Source: an uncultured Verrucomicrobiota bacterium
Lineage (GTDB): Bacteria > Verrucomicrobiota > Verrucomicrobiia > Verrucomicrobiales > Akkermansiaceae
Assembly (NCBI GenBank): GCA_913063525.1
Contig: CAJXYV010000008.1
Coordinates: 1 to 37,091, forward strand
Length of the DNA stretch: 37,091 nt
Direction of reading: 5' to 3'
Below the pieces are notes generated by a model. The model did no database searches and had not been told where the DNA came from. It saw nothing but the letters and a program-made list of their open reading frames with translations. Of this stretch, positions 24,282-31,040 are shown in pieces. The first letter of the stretch is position 1. Every line of letters begins with the position of its first letter. The translations under genes and the position numbers were made by a program.

Positions 24282-24783
24282 GGATCATTTTGATTTCCGT
24301 CATCGGCAGGAACATTCGTGAATCATCCAGCGGGGAGAAGCCCATTTTCCGGTAAAACTCCACGGCGGTTTGATCCTTCGGATCGGTGACTAGCGCCCAA
24401 GATGCCACCTGCTCGCTAGCCTGCAGCGCCCGGCTCATGGCGCTGACTAACAAGCGTCCACCCAATCCCTGCCGCTGCGCCACCTTCGCTACGGCCAGTC
24501 GGCCCAACAAAGTGGCGGGCATCTCCCGATACCGTGGCAGCTTTCGGGTCAGTGAATCGGGCAAAAGGGTACGCACAATCACCGCCGCTGACAGGGTGTA
24601 AAATCCTAACACCTGCTGTGGCTGGGAGGCGAGACTGGCCACGCAGCACACCGCCAGCCCCGCCGACATTTCCTTGCGGGCACGCTTCGCCAAGTAGTCG
24701 TTCAATTCCGGCACCCCGCAATCAAAAGAACTCCGGTCATGGACCACAGGATCGAACACTTGGATCAGCAAAGAAGAAATCAT
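24268..24783 (-). CDS. GNAT-family acetyltransferase toxin (TacT-like)
   Basis: This 171-residue GNAT protein has the TacT-type opening VHDRSSFDCGVPELNDYLAK (~residues 14-33). The acetyl-CoA-binding motif is LLGRLAVAKVAQRQGLGGRLL (~residues 91-111), with the pyrophosphate loop QGLGG, and EFYRKMGF near the C-terminus is standard. TacT toxins acetylate aminoacyl-tRNA and are neutralised by an antitoxin encoded directly upstream. Here the upstream side (24784 onward) holds hairpin repeat F and no antitoxin gene. A possible antitoxin tail lies on the other side and the other strand. The gene therefore looks like an orphan or rearranged module. Confidence 0.85.
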   Translation of the reverse strand: MISSLLIQVFDPVVHDRSSFDCGVPELNDYLAKRARKEMSAGLAVCCVASLASQPQQVLGFYTLSAAVIVRTLLPDSLTRKLPRYREMPATLLGRLAVAKVAQRQGLGGRLLVSAMSRALQASEQVASWALVTDPKDQTAVEFYRKMGFSPLDDSRMFLPMTEIKMILSTR

Positions 24784-24803
24784 GACGGTAACAGGGCACT
24801 TTG

Positions 24804-24909
24804 CTGGAAAACTTGGTGATTTGGTGGCTTCGTGCGAGGTGATCTGATTCAGAGGGACTCGCGCAAAGGCGCGAAGGCGCGAAGGGAAGAGGAGATTTTC
24901 GGATTTTCG
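24804..24909 (-). repeat. Dispersed hairpin repeat copy F
   Basis: Contains GGAAAACTTGG, the arm ending GGCTTCGTGCGAG, the loop GTGATCTGATTCAGAGGG and the arm CTCGCGCAAAGGCGC, then GGGAAGAGGAGATTTTC. Same orientation as copy E. It separates the TacT-like gene from the ORF6N gene, 20 bases and 15 bases from each. Confidence 0.8.
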
Positions 24910-24924
24910 GTGGGGCGGTGTGGG

Positions 24925-25503
24925 TTACGGGTGGAAGCCGATTTGGGGTTTGGGCTCGACGGGCGGCGGAGCTAGCAGGGGCTGCAGTTCGCGCCAGATG
25001 AGGCGCAGTGCCTCGTCGTGGTGGAGCAGGCTGGCATCGATCTGGGCGAGTCGTTTGAGGGCATCGGCGTGAGCGAGGATGAGCTCGCGCTGGAGGATGA
25101 AGGCGCGGACGACAAATACGCTCATCTTGATGGCCGCGGGGCTGTTTAACACGGTGGCGGCCATGATGGCACCGTGCTCGGTGAAGGCGTAGGGGAGAAA
25201 GCGTGGGTCGCGGTGTCGCTGGGAACCGGTCGCAATTTGCGACCGGTTCGGTGGATCGCCCGCCTTTCGCGGAGATTCCGAATTCAAGGGCATCGTTTGC
25301 GAGCGTGAAGTCGGGAGGGCGACCATTTCATCTTGGCTGAGTTGGAACACAAAGTCGGTCGGAAACCGGGCGGAGTTGCGTTTCACTTGCTCGTTGAGCC
25401 GTTTCGTCGGCACTTGGTAAATCGCGGCAAGATCGGCATCCAGGATGACTTTTTGATGGCGGAGGGTGATAATGACCTCTGCGATGGGCGGGGTGGGGTC
25501 CAT
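24925..25503 (-). CDS. ORF6N-domain (KilA-N related) DNA-binding protein
   Basis: This 192-residue protein has the ORF6N domain in the first ~135 residues: IITLRHQKVILDADLAAIYQ, RLNEQVKRNSARFPTDFVFQ, and then FLPYAFTEHGAIMAATVLNS with MSVFVVRAF. The last ~55 residues are a helical tail. ORF6N proteins are common in phages and accessory islands and are thought to regulate transcription. Codons for PPNRSQIATGSQ within the domain contain a perfect palindrome that recurs in the gene's leader, suggesting self-binding. The start is the ATG at 25503 (MDPTPPIAEV); an upstream in-frame start would run through the leader palindrome. No antitoxin partner is visible. Confidence 0.85.
   Translation of the reverse strand: MDPTPPIAEVIITLRHQKVILDADLAAIYQVPTKRLNEQVKRNSARFPTDFVFQLSQDEMVALPTSRSQTMPLNSESPRKAGDPPNRSQIATGSQRHRDPRFLPYAFTEHGAIMAATVLNSPAAIKMSVFVVRAFILQRELILAHADALKRLAQIDASLLHHDEALRLIWRELQPLLAPPPVEPKPQIGFHP
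25223..25249. promoter_or_regulatory. 27-bp perfect palindrome inside the ORF6N gene
   Basis: Arms of 13 bases (GAACCGGTCGCAA and its complement) around a single central T, at 25223-25235 and 25237-25249, lie within the ORF6N coding region. The inner 19 bases match the leader palindrome at 25522-25540 except at the outermost pair. Confidence 0.7.
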
Positions 25504-25521
25504 GACTTGGGGTGCCGGGGG

Positions 25522-25540
25522 TGGTCGCAATTTGCGACCA
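25522..25540. promoter_or_regulatory. 19-bp palindrome in the ORF6N leader, possible operator
   Basis: Arms TGGTCGCAA and TTGCGACCA flank a central T, 19-37 bases upstream of the ORF6N start. A second inverted pair GTTCC/GGAAC follows at 25541-25559. The position suits autoregulation by the ORF6N protein; binding is inference. Confidence 0.55.
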
Positions 25541-25637
25541 GTTCCTGCAATTTTGGAACTCTACCCTTTCGGGCGGCGCGGTGGAAGGAGTTTCGGAGGG
25601 CGGGGCGTGGATGGGTCCTGTGTTTTGGATTCCCGGT

Positions 25638-25731
25638 CTGGAAAACTTGGCGGCTTGGCGGCTTCGTGCGAGGTGATCGAATTCAGAGGGCTCGCGCGAA
25701 GGCGCGAAGGGAAGAGGGGGGCGGATTTTCA
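25638..25731 (-). repeat. Dispersed hairpin repeat copy G
   Basis: Contains GGAAAACTTGGCGGCTTGGC, an arm ending CTTCGTGCGAG, the loop GTGATCGAATTCAGAGGG and the arm CTCGCGCGAAGGCGC, followed by GGGAAGAGG. The preceding bases (TTGGATTCCCGGTCTGG) also match those before copy H, so the repeat unit is longer than the hairpin. It lies between the ORF6N and HigBA modules. Confidence 0.8.
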
Positions 25732-25872
25732 GGGGTTTAGATTTTGGTTTTTTTTGGGGCGATGGATCTTGAGGGGGGTGGGGGGAATGGGTTAGGGTGG
25801 ATGCTTGTGTTTTTTACGCGGGCCCGATGGCTTGTCGAATCTGGATCCAAGACTCGCCCCTATTTTTGAACG

Positions 25873-26151
25873 ATGATCCAATCTTTTGGCAATCTGGAGA
25901 CGGAGCGGTTGTTTCGGACGGAATCGAGTCGGCGGTTTGGGGCGGTGGCGCGGGTGGCGCTGCGGAAGTTGATCCAGCTGAACCAGGCGGGGGGGCTGGC
26001 GGATTTGGCGGTGCCACCGGGAAACCGACTGGAGGGCTTGAAGGGGAAATGGGCAGGCTGGCATTCGATCCGCATCAATGGCCAGTGGCGGATTGTCTTC
26101 CGCTGGACGGTGGCAGGGCCGCAGGAGGTGGCGATCTTGGATTACCATTGA
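25873..26151 (+). CDS. higB: HigB-type mRNA interferase toxin (RelE/ParE superfamily)
   Basis: This 92-residue protein is of standard HigB length. Typical elements are [16 protein letters not shown] at the start, [26 protein letters not shown] in the middle, the core [22 protein letters not shown] (~residues 53-74) with the basic and Trp/His residues expected at the ribosome-dependent cleavage site, and the ending VAILDYH. HigB cleaves mRNA on the ribosome. As usual for this family the toxin gene comes first, with higA 30 bases downstream. The ATG has no clear Shine-Dalgarno site. Confidence 0.92.
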   Translation: MIQSFGNLETERLFRTESSRRFGAVARVALRKLIQLNQAGGLADLAVPPGNRLEGLKGKWAGWHSIRINGQWRIVFRWTVAGPQEVAILDYH

Positions 26152-26161
26152 CGGCGGGGTA

Positions 26162-26176
26162 TAACGTGGTACGTTA
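26162..26176. promoter_or_regulatory. Palindrome between higB and higA, possible HigA operator
   Basis: TAACGT-GGT-ACGTTA, a perfect inverted repeat with 6-bp arms, ends 5 bases before the higA start. TAACG/CGTTA half-sites recall operators reported for HigA/GraA-type antitoxins, so it could be an internal operator allowing separate control of the antitoxin. It is placed unusually, between the two genes rather than before higB. Confidence 0.5.
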
Positions 26177-26181
26177 CGGTC

Positions 26182-26475
26182 GTGAAGGGCTTGATCCATG
26201 CGGGGGAGATTTTGCTGGAGGAATACCTGCGGCCGATGGGGATTTCGCAGAATGCGATGGCGCGGGCGATGGGGGTGCCACCCCGGGCGGTGAATGAGAT
26301 CGTGCTGGGCAAGCGGTCGATCACGCCGGTGATGTCGATCCGGATGGGGGCGTTTTTTGGGCAGTCGGATGGATTTTGGCACGGGATCCAGGTGGAGTGC
26401 GATTTCCGGGCGTTGGCGCACCAGCGCCTAGCGCTGGTGGAGAAAGTGCGGCCTGCGGTGTCGCTGGTTGACTGA
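26182..26475 (+). CDS. higA: HigA-type antitoxin, HTH (XRE family)
   Basis: This 97-residue protein is of typical HigA form. The start [16 protein letters not shown] is followed by the helix-turn-helix [28 protein letters not shown] (~residues 21-48), which binds the operator, then the dimer/toxin-binding tail [20 protein letters not shown]. The start codon appears to be GTG at 26182. It should neutralise HigB and repress the operon. It is the downstream partner in the higBA pair and is followed by hairpin repeat H. Confidence 0.9.
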   Translation: MKGLIHAGEILLEEYLRPMGISQNAMARAMGVPPRAVNEIVLGKRSITPVMSIRMGAFFGQSDGFWHGIQVECDFRALAHQRLALVEKVRPAVSLVD

Positions 26476-26554
26476 CGGGTTGACTCATTTCACGACTCGG
26501 GGTGGGGTGATGTGAGTTTCTGGACGCGGCTGGGTGGTGTGGCTTTGGATTCCC

Positions 26555-26666
26555 AATTTGGAAAACTTGGCGGCGGCTTCGTGCGAGGTGATTGAATTCA
26601 GAGGGGCTCGCGCAGAGGAGCAGAGGCGCGAAGGGAAGAGGGGATTTTTGGGGTTTTGGGGGGCGG
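26555..26666 (-). repeat. Dispersed hairpin repeat copy H
   Basis: Contains GGAAAACTTGGCGGCGGCTT, an arm ending CGTGCGAG, the loop GTGATTGAATTCAGAGGGG and a somewhat diverged arm CTCGCGCAGAGGAGC, then GGGAAGAGGGGATTTTTGGGG. This last stretch also matches the interior of copies A and B read in reverse, linking E-H to the A-D family. It lies between higBA and purE in a gene-free stretch of 250 bases (26476-26725). Confidence 0.8.
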
Positions 26667-26725
26667 ATCGAAATTCGCTAATTTGCGGCTGCGGATTGAC
26701 GGGTTGGCGGTGGTGGGCTAGATCC

Positions 26726-27238
26726 ATGGCCATGTCTTCAACACCTGTCGTCGGAATTATCATGGGAAGCACGTCGGATTGGCCGACGATGGAACACGCC
26801 GCTCGCACTTTGCGTGACTTTGGGGTCGCTTGGGAGGCGGAGGTCATCAGCGCGCACCGTGCGCCGGGTAAATTGATGGCTTATGCCGGCAGTGCCCGCG
26901 AACGGGGATTGAAATGCATCATCACGGGTGCCGGGGCGGCCGCTCACCTAGGCGGGGTGACTGCTGCTCTCACGGATCTGCCTGTCTTGGGCGTGCCGAT
27001 GGAATCTAAGGCGCTGCAAGGGATCGACTCGCTGCTTTCGATCGTGCAAATGCCTGCGGGGATCCCGACGGCGACGTTTGCGATCGGTAAAGCGGGTGCG
27101 ATCAATGCGGCGCTTTTTGCGGTGGCAATGCTGGCGAACAACGACGCGGACCTGCTGGCGAAGCTGACGGAGTTCCGCAAACAGCAGACCGCTACGGTGG
27201 AAGCCGCGACTTTGCCGCCGCTGGATCCCATTGACTGA
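26726..27238 (+). CDS. purE: N5-carboxyaminoimidazole ribonucleotide mutase PurE
   Basis: This protein of about 170 residues is a class I PurE, which converts N5-CAIR to CAIR in purine synthesis in the cytoplasm. Diagnostic stretches are [19 protein letters not shown] at the N-terminus (phosphate-binding Ser-rich loop), VISAHRAP with the catalytic His, [24 protein letters not shown], and [20 protein letters not shown]. The start is the ATG at 26726, or two codons later at 26732; neither has a good Shine-Dalgarno site. purK is not in the window. It is followed 12 bases later by the SNF2 gene, with a GAGGT overlapping the stop region. Confidence 0.95.
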   Translation: MAMSSTPVVGIIMGSTSDWPTMEHAARTLRDFGVAWEAEVISAHRAPGKLMAYAGSARERGLKCIITGAGAAAHLGGVTAALTDLPVLGVPMESKALQGIDSLLSIVQMPAGIPTATFAIGKAGAINAALFAVAMLANNDADLLAKLTEFRKQQTATVEAATLPPLDPID

Positions 27239-27250
27239 GGTCGCTCACTT

Positions 27251-29956
27251 TTGCCGCAGACTGCTGACATTTCATCGTTCCTCGGAAGTTCCCGCTGGAA
27301 GGATCGCTTCGACGACGAGATTCTCGCCGCCGCGAGTTCCCTCGTCGGCAAAGTCAAGGATCTGCGGAGCGAGGAGCAGGGGGCGGGCTCGCTGAGTCTG
27401 GTCGGCAACGTCGCGAAGGACGAAACGGAGGTGAACCTCTGGCAATCCGGGCAGACTTGGGAGTTTGAGACGTTTTGTTCCTGCGAAGTCGGCAGCTTTT
27501 GTCATCACGCGGCGGCCTTGCTGCTGCGGGCGGCGAAGGAGCGAGATCCGTCGCGTCTGCAAGGGCGCGGGATCGCAGGCGCGGTTGCTGCGGCCCTGCC
27601 GAGTGCGCAGGAATTGATGAAGGACCCGCCGCCTGATTTGCCGCGGCTGCGGTTTGAGCCGCGATTCGAGCTACACGTCACCCGCGAGCCCTTGGACCGG
27701 GCGATGCATCTTCTGCTGAAGTCGCTGGGCCAGCCTGAGCTGGATTTCTGGATCTCGGCGGAAGCGACGGTGGTTTATGGCGACCACCGCAGCTCGTTGC
27801 GGGCGAGTGCGCCGGATTGGATCAGCTCGATCACGCAGGCCGACGGCCAAGCGGCGATCCTGCAACACGAGGCGGGCGCGGAAAACGCCGCCACCCAGCA
27901 ACTGCGCGACACGGGGCTTTCATCGCTGCAATCAAACTCGGCATGGAAGTTCATGCTCAACCTGAAGTCCCGCGACGCGAACCGCAGCAAGACGCCGGAC
28001 CGCTGGTTCCCCGATCCCAGCCGCATCGCGACGGATGCGTTTTGGCACCAGTTCCGCGGCGAAATGGTCGCGCGGCTGGAGGGACTGGGCTGGATTGTCA
28101 CGATCGCGGACAGCGTCGGCCATCGAGTGCACGAGGCGGATCCGGTGTTGTGGGACAGCTCGTTGGATCCCGGCGATGGCGGCTGGTTCAGTCTTTCCGT
28201 GGGCTTCGATGTGGCGGGGCAGCGCTACGATCTACTGCCAATCCTTGCGGGTTTGTTGGAAAACGATTTCCTCGAAGAAACACTGGATCGCCCCGACAAC
28301 GGCCACATCTACGCGCCGCTGCCCGATGGCGATGCGCTGAAATTGCCGATCGGCCGCGTGCGGAAAATTCTCAACCACTTGTCGGCGCTGATCGACCCGA
28401 AATTCCCCGACAAGGCGCGGCTGCACGCACTCGATGCCGCCGCGCTGGCGAGTTTGGGCGTGTTGGGGATCGACACGCCGCCGCAGTTGGCCGAGTTGGC
28501 GGCGAAACTGAACGACTTTTCAGGGATCGACCCGGTGCCGACGGCCAGTGGATTGCGGGCGACGCTGCGGGACTACCAGCTCGCGGGCTTCCACTGGATG
28601 CAGTTCCTCGCCCGCCACGGGCTGCACGGGATTCTGGCCGACGACATGGGCTTGGGGAAAACGCTGCAGACGCTTGCTCACATTCTCACGGAAAAGCAAT
28701 CGGGCCAGTCACGCGGTCTGCCCGTGCTGGTCATCGCCCCCACCTCGGTCGTGCCAAACTGGCGGGCGGAGGCCATGAAGTTCACCCCCGATCTGCGGGT
28801 CTTGGTGCTCAACGGGCCGGAGCGGAAAAAGTACTTTCGCTCGATCCCCCACGCCGATGTGGTGCTGACTTCCTTCGCCCTGCTCCAGCGCGACATCGAC
28901 AAACTGGCGGCCGTGCCGTTCCACCTGGTCGTGCTCGACGAGGCGCAGAACATCAAAAACCCGCGCTCGAAAGTGGCGCAGGCCGCCTGCAAACTGGATG
29001 CCCGCCACCGCCTCTGCCTATCGGGCACGCCGATCGAAAACCACCTCGGTGAGCTCTGGAGCCTGATGAATTTCCTCGTCCCCGGTTTCCTCGGCACCGA
29101 AGACGCCTTCAACCAGCGCTTCCGCACGCCCATCGAAAAAAACGGCGATGCCGAACGCAACGCGGTGCTGAAACAACGCGTCGCCCCGCTGATCCTGCGC
29201 CGCACCAAGGACCAAGTGGCCAAGGAATTGCCGCCGAAAACCGAGCTGGTCCACCTGATCGAGCTCAACACCGGCCAAAAAGACCTCTACGAAACCGTGC
29301 GCGCCACCATGGACAAACGCGTGCGCGAGGCCATCGCCGCCCGCGGGATCGAGCAATCGCAGATCGTCTTTCTCGACGCCCTGCTCAAGCTCCGCCAAAT
29401 CTGCTGCCACCCGCGCCTTTTGCCCGAGGACTACGAGCGCGACGTGCTGGAATCCGCCAAACTCGATTTCCTCACCGAACTGCTCGCACTGCTGATCGAA
29501 GAAGGGCGGCGGATTCTCCTGTTTTCGCAGTTCACCACCATGCTCTCGATCATCGAGGCGCATCTGGTGAAGGAGAAAATCCCTTATCTCAAGCTCACCG
29601 GCGCTTCCAAAGACCGCGGTAAACTCGTCGATGATTTCCAAAACGGCAAAGCCCCGCTGTTCCTCATTTCGCTGAAAGCAGGCGGCACCGGCCTCAACCT
29701 GACCGCCGCTGACACCGTGATTCACTACGACCCCTGGTGGAATCCCGCCGCCGAGGCCCAAGCGACCGACCGCGCCTATCGCATCGGCCAGGACAAACCC
29801 GTCTTCGTCCACAAACTGCTCTGCCAAGACACCGTCGAAGAGCGCATCCACAGGCTCCAGCAGGAAAAAGGCAAACTCGCCGCTGGCATCCTCGCCGATG
29901 CGGACATCTCGAATCGCCTCGACGCCGCCACCGTCCGCGCGCTGCTCGATCCGTGA
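27251..29956 (+). CDS. SWIM-domain SNF2-family helicase
   Basis: This 901-residue DEAD/H-like ATPase starts with TTG, preceded by GAGGT 8 bases upstream, which supports the start. An N-terminal SWIM zinc finger has Cys76, Cys78, Cys84 and His86 (CSCEVGSFCHH). The SNF2 N domain carries Walker A ADDMGLGKTLQT (~463-474) and the DEAQ box VVLDEAQNIKNP (~559-570). The helicase C domain has ILLFSQFTTML, ISLKAGGTGLNLTAADTVIH (~803-822) and the arginine-finger motif QATDRAYRIGQ. Such proteins remodel DNA-protein complexes; the bacterial role is not settled. It follows purE closely. The third-position base preference shifts within the gene, from G-rich before ~28.7 kb to C-rich after it. A fragment similar to its 3' end lies at 30916-30967. 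Confidence 0.93.
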   Translation: MPQTADISSFLGSSRWKDRFDDEILAAASSLVGKVKDLRSEEQGAGSLSLVGNVAKDETEVNLWQSGQTWEFETFCSCEVGSFCHHAAALLLRAAKERDPSRLQGRGIAGAVAAALPSAQELMKDPPPDLPRLRFEPRFELHVTREPLDRAMHLLLKSLGQPELDFWISAEATVVYGDHRSSLRASAPDWISSITQADGQAAILQHEAGAENAATQQLRDTGLSSLQSNSAWKFMLNLKSRDANRSKTPDRWFPDPSRIATDAFWHQFRGEMVARLEGLGWIVTIADSVGHRVHEADPVLWDSSLDPGDGGWFSLSVGFDVAGQRYDLLPILAGLLENDFLEETLDRPDNGHIYAPLPDGDALKLPIGRVRKILNHLSALIDPKFPDKARLHALDAAALASLGVLGIDTPPQLAELAAKLNDFSGIDPVPTASGLRATLRDYQLAGFHWMQFLARHGLHGILADDMGLGKTLQTLAHILTEKQSGQSRGLPVLVIAPTSVVPNWRAEAMKFTPDLRVLVLNGPERKKYFRSIPHADVVLTSFALLQRDIDKLAAVPFHLVVLDEAQNIKNPRSKVAQAACKLDARHRLCLSGTPIENHLGELWSLMNFLVPGFLGTEDAFNQRFRTPIEKNGDAERNAVLKQRVAPLILRRTKDQVAKELPPKTELVHLIELNTGQKDLYETVRATMDKRVREAIAARGIEQSQIVFLDALLKLRQICCHPRLLPEDYERDVLESAKLDFLTELLALLIEEGRRILLFSQFTTMLSIIEAHLVKEKIPYLKLTGASKDRGKLVDDFQNGKAPLFLISLKAGGTGLNLTAADTVIHYDPWWNPAAEAQATDRAYRIGQDKPVFVHKLLCQDTVEERIHRLQQEKGKLAAGILADADISNRLDAATVRALLDP

Positions 29957-30004
29957 TGGGCTGGCGATTCAAGCACCCATTGCCATCAGACAAGTTCCAC
30001 ACGG

Positions 30005-30023
30005 AGTCCCGCTTTTAAGCGGT
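30005..30023 (+). repeat. 19-bp palindromic direct repeat, copy 1
   Basis: AGTCCCGCTTTTAAGCGGT, containing the hairpin CCGCTT/AAGCGG. An exact copy lies at 30857-30875. The two bracket the UPF0175/DUF3368 pair. Copy 1 could also act as a weak terminator after the SNF2 gene. Confidence 0.8.
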
Positions 30024-30069
30024 AAGCGGTCTTCTCCCCCTATTCATTTCTACTATCCCTCTCCGCCAT

Positions 30070-30540
30070 TCACTCACCCGCCATCTGCAACGCCCATTCC
30101 ACAATCGGTTTTGCGATCCAATAAGATTGTTTTTCCAACGCCTCAAACAACGGTGCCAGGTTGCCAATGAGTCCCGCACGCTTGGCCTCCACCAGCAGAC
30201 CCGCAGTCCCTAGCGTTTGCAGCCCATAAATCCTCCGTGCGATTTTGCGCCCTTTCCTTTCATCCATCAACACGGTGCCAATCCCCCGATTGAGCGCCGT
30301 TTGAATGACCGATGCTTCACCTCGATCCAGCTGAAGCAACAAAGCCGGATCAAAATGAGGATTGGCCACCCGCTCGTAGCCCCTCGGCAAATTCCGCGGT
30401 CTCAGATCCGCGCCCTTACGCCACTCGTCGCAAACCGCTTGCGGAATAACTGCCCGATAAAGATTGCTGAGAATATCTTGGCAAGAAAGCAGCGACAGGG
30501 CGATGAGCGGCCCGGTATTGCACACCACCTCGGCCTTCAT
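30070..30540 (-). CDS. DUF3368 PIN-like toxin
   Basis: This 156-residue protein belongs to the DUF3368 group, related to the PIN domain. The start VVCNTGPLIALS has Asn where most PIN proteins have Asp. LDRGEASVIQTAL (~residues 75-87) and VLMDERKGRKIAR (~94-106) carry other expected acidic residues, and YGLQTLGTAGLLVEAKRAG is a family hallmark. It should be the toxin of a pair with the overlapping UPF0175 gene (ATGA, 4 bases). RNase activity is expected by analogy but not proved, and the N-terminal Asn may lower it. The pair is bracketed by 19-bp direct repeats. Confidence 0.85.
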   Translation of the reverse strand: MKAEVVCNTGPLIALSLLSCQDILSNLYRAVIPQAVCDEWRKGADLRPRNLPRGYERVANPHFDPALLLQLDRGEASVIQTALNRGIGTVLMDERKGRKIARRIYGLQTLGTAGLLVEAKRAGLIGNLAPLFEALEKQSYWIAKPIVEWALQMAGE

Positions 30541-30800
30541 ACCCGCGTTTCCAAGGCCGCGCCTTCCGCAGCCAATTCCTCGTCATCCCAAGCCACTGAC
30601 GGGATTCCGTGCTGCGCCGTTTCCAGCAAAAATTGCCGCCGCGGCATTCCCGCAAGCTCAGCCGCCCGCCCCGAAGTGATTTTACCCAGCTCAAACAGCC
30701 TCACCGCAAAAACCGTCCGCGCCATCTGCGTCAGTTCTTCACCCGATGCGCCGATCGCCAAATCCAAATCGTCCGAAACTGGAATTTCCAATACCTTCAC
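30537..30800 (-). CDS. UPF0175 antitoxin
   Basis: This 87-residue protein has a GTG start at 30800 (MKVLEIPVSDDLDLA). The family core is visible: RTVFAVRLFELGKITSGRAAELAGMPRRQFLLE (~residues 28-60), which is a helix-turn-helix typical of UPF0175. It probably binds DNA and neutralises the DUF3368 protein encoded downstream with a 4-base overlap. The order antitoxin then toxin fits other type II pairs. The Shine-Dalgarno site is unclear. Confidence 0.85.
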   Translation of the reverse strand: MKVLEIPVSDDLDLAIGASGEELTQMARTVFAVRLFELGKITSGRAAELAGMPRRQFLLETAQHGIPSVAWDDEELAAEGAALETRV

Positions 30801-30856
30801 GTTTTCAACCTACGCTTTCCTCAAATTTTAGCAATCCCCATCCTTCACATGCACGC

Positions 30857-30875
30857 AGTCCCGCTTTTAAGCGGT
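30857..30875 (+). repeat. 19-bp palindromic direct repeat, copy 2
   Basis: Exact match to 30005-30023, 56 bases upstream of the UPF0175 start. Confidence 0.8.
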
Positions 30876-30915
30876 CTCTTTCTCCGCGCACCAGACTGGA
30901 TCAATCCGGGACTCC

Positions 30916-30967
30916 CTGCGAAGACAGCGCCGAAGAGCGCATTCACAAGCTCCAGCAGGATTTTTGA
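30916..30967 (+). pseudogene. Fragment of an SNF2 3' end
   Basis: Bases 30916-30960 match 29821-29865 in the SNF2 gene at 40 of 45 positions. In frame they read CEDSAEERIHKLQQDF then a stop, against CQDTVEERIHRLQQEK in the intact protein. Two of the changes are conservative at codon level, so this looks like a decayed piece of a related SNF2 gene. The rest of 30801-31040 holds no supported gene. Confidence 0.6.
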
Positions 30968-31040
30968 AGGTCGGGGGGCGGGCAATCCGTAAATTTGAGG
31001 CTTTGCCGTTAGGTGGGGGCTGCTAAATGAAGGGCAACCC

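Noticed and set aside
25797-26421. Long open frames on both strands around higBA
   Set aside because: They are Gly-rich or Pro/Arg-rich shadows caused by the G-rich composition, while higB and higA are recognisable.
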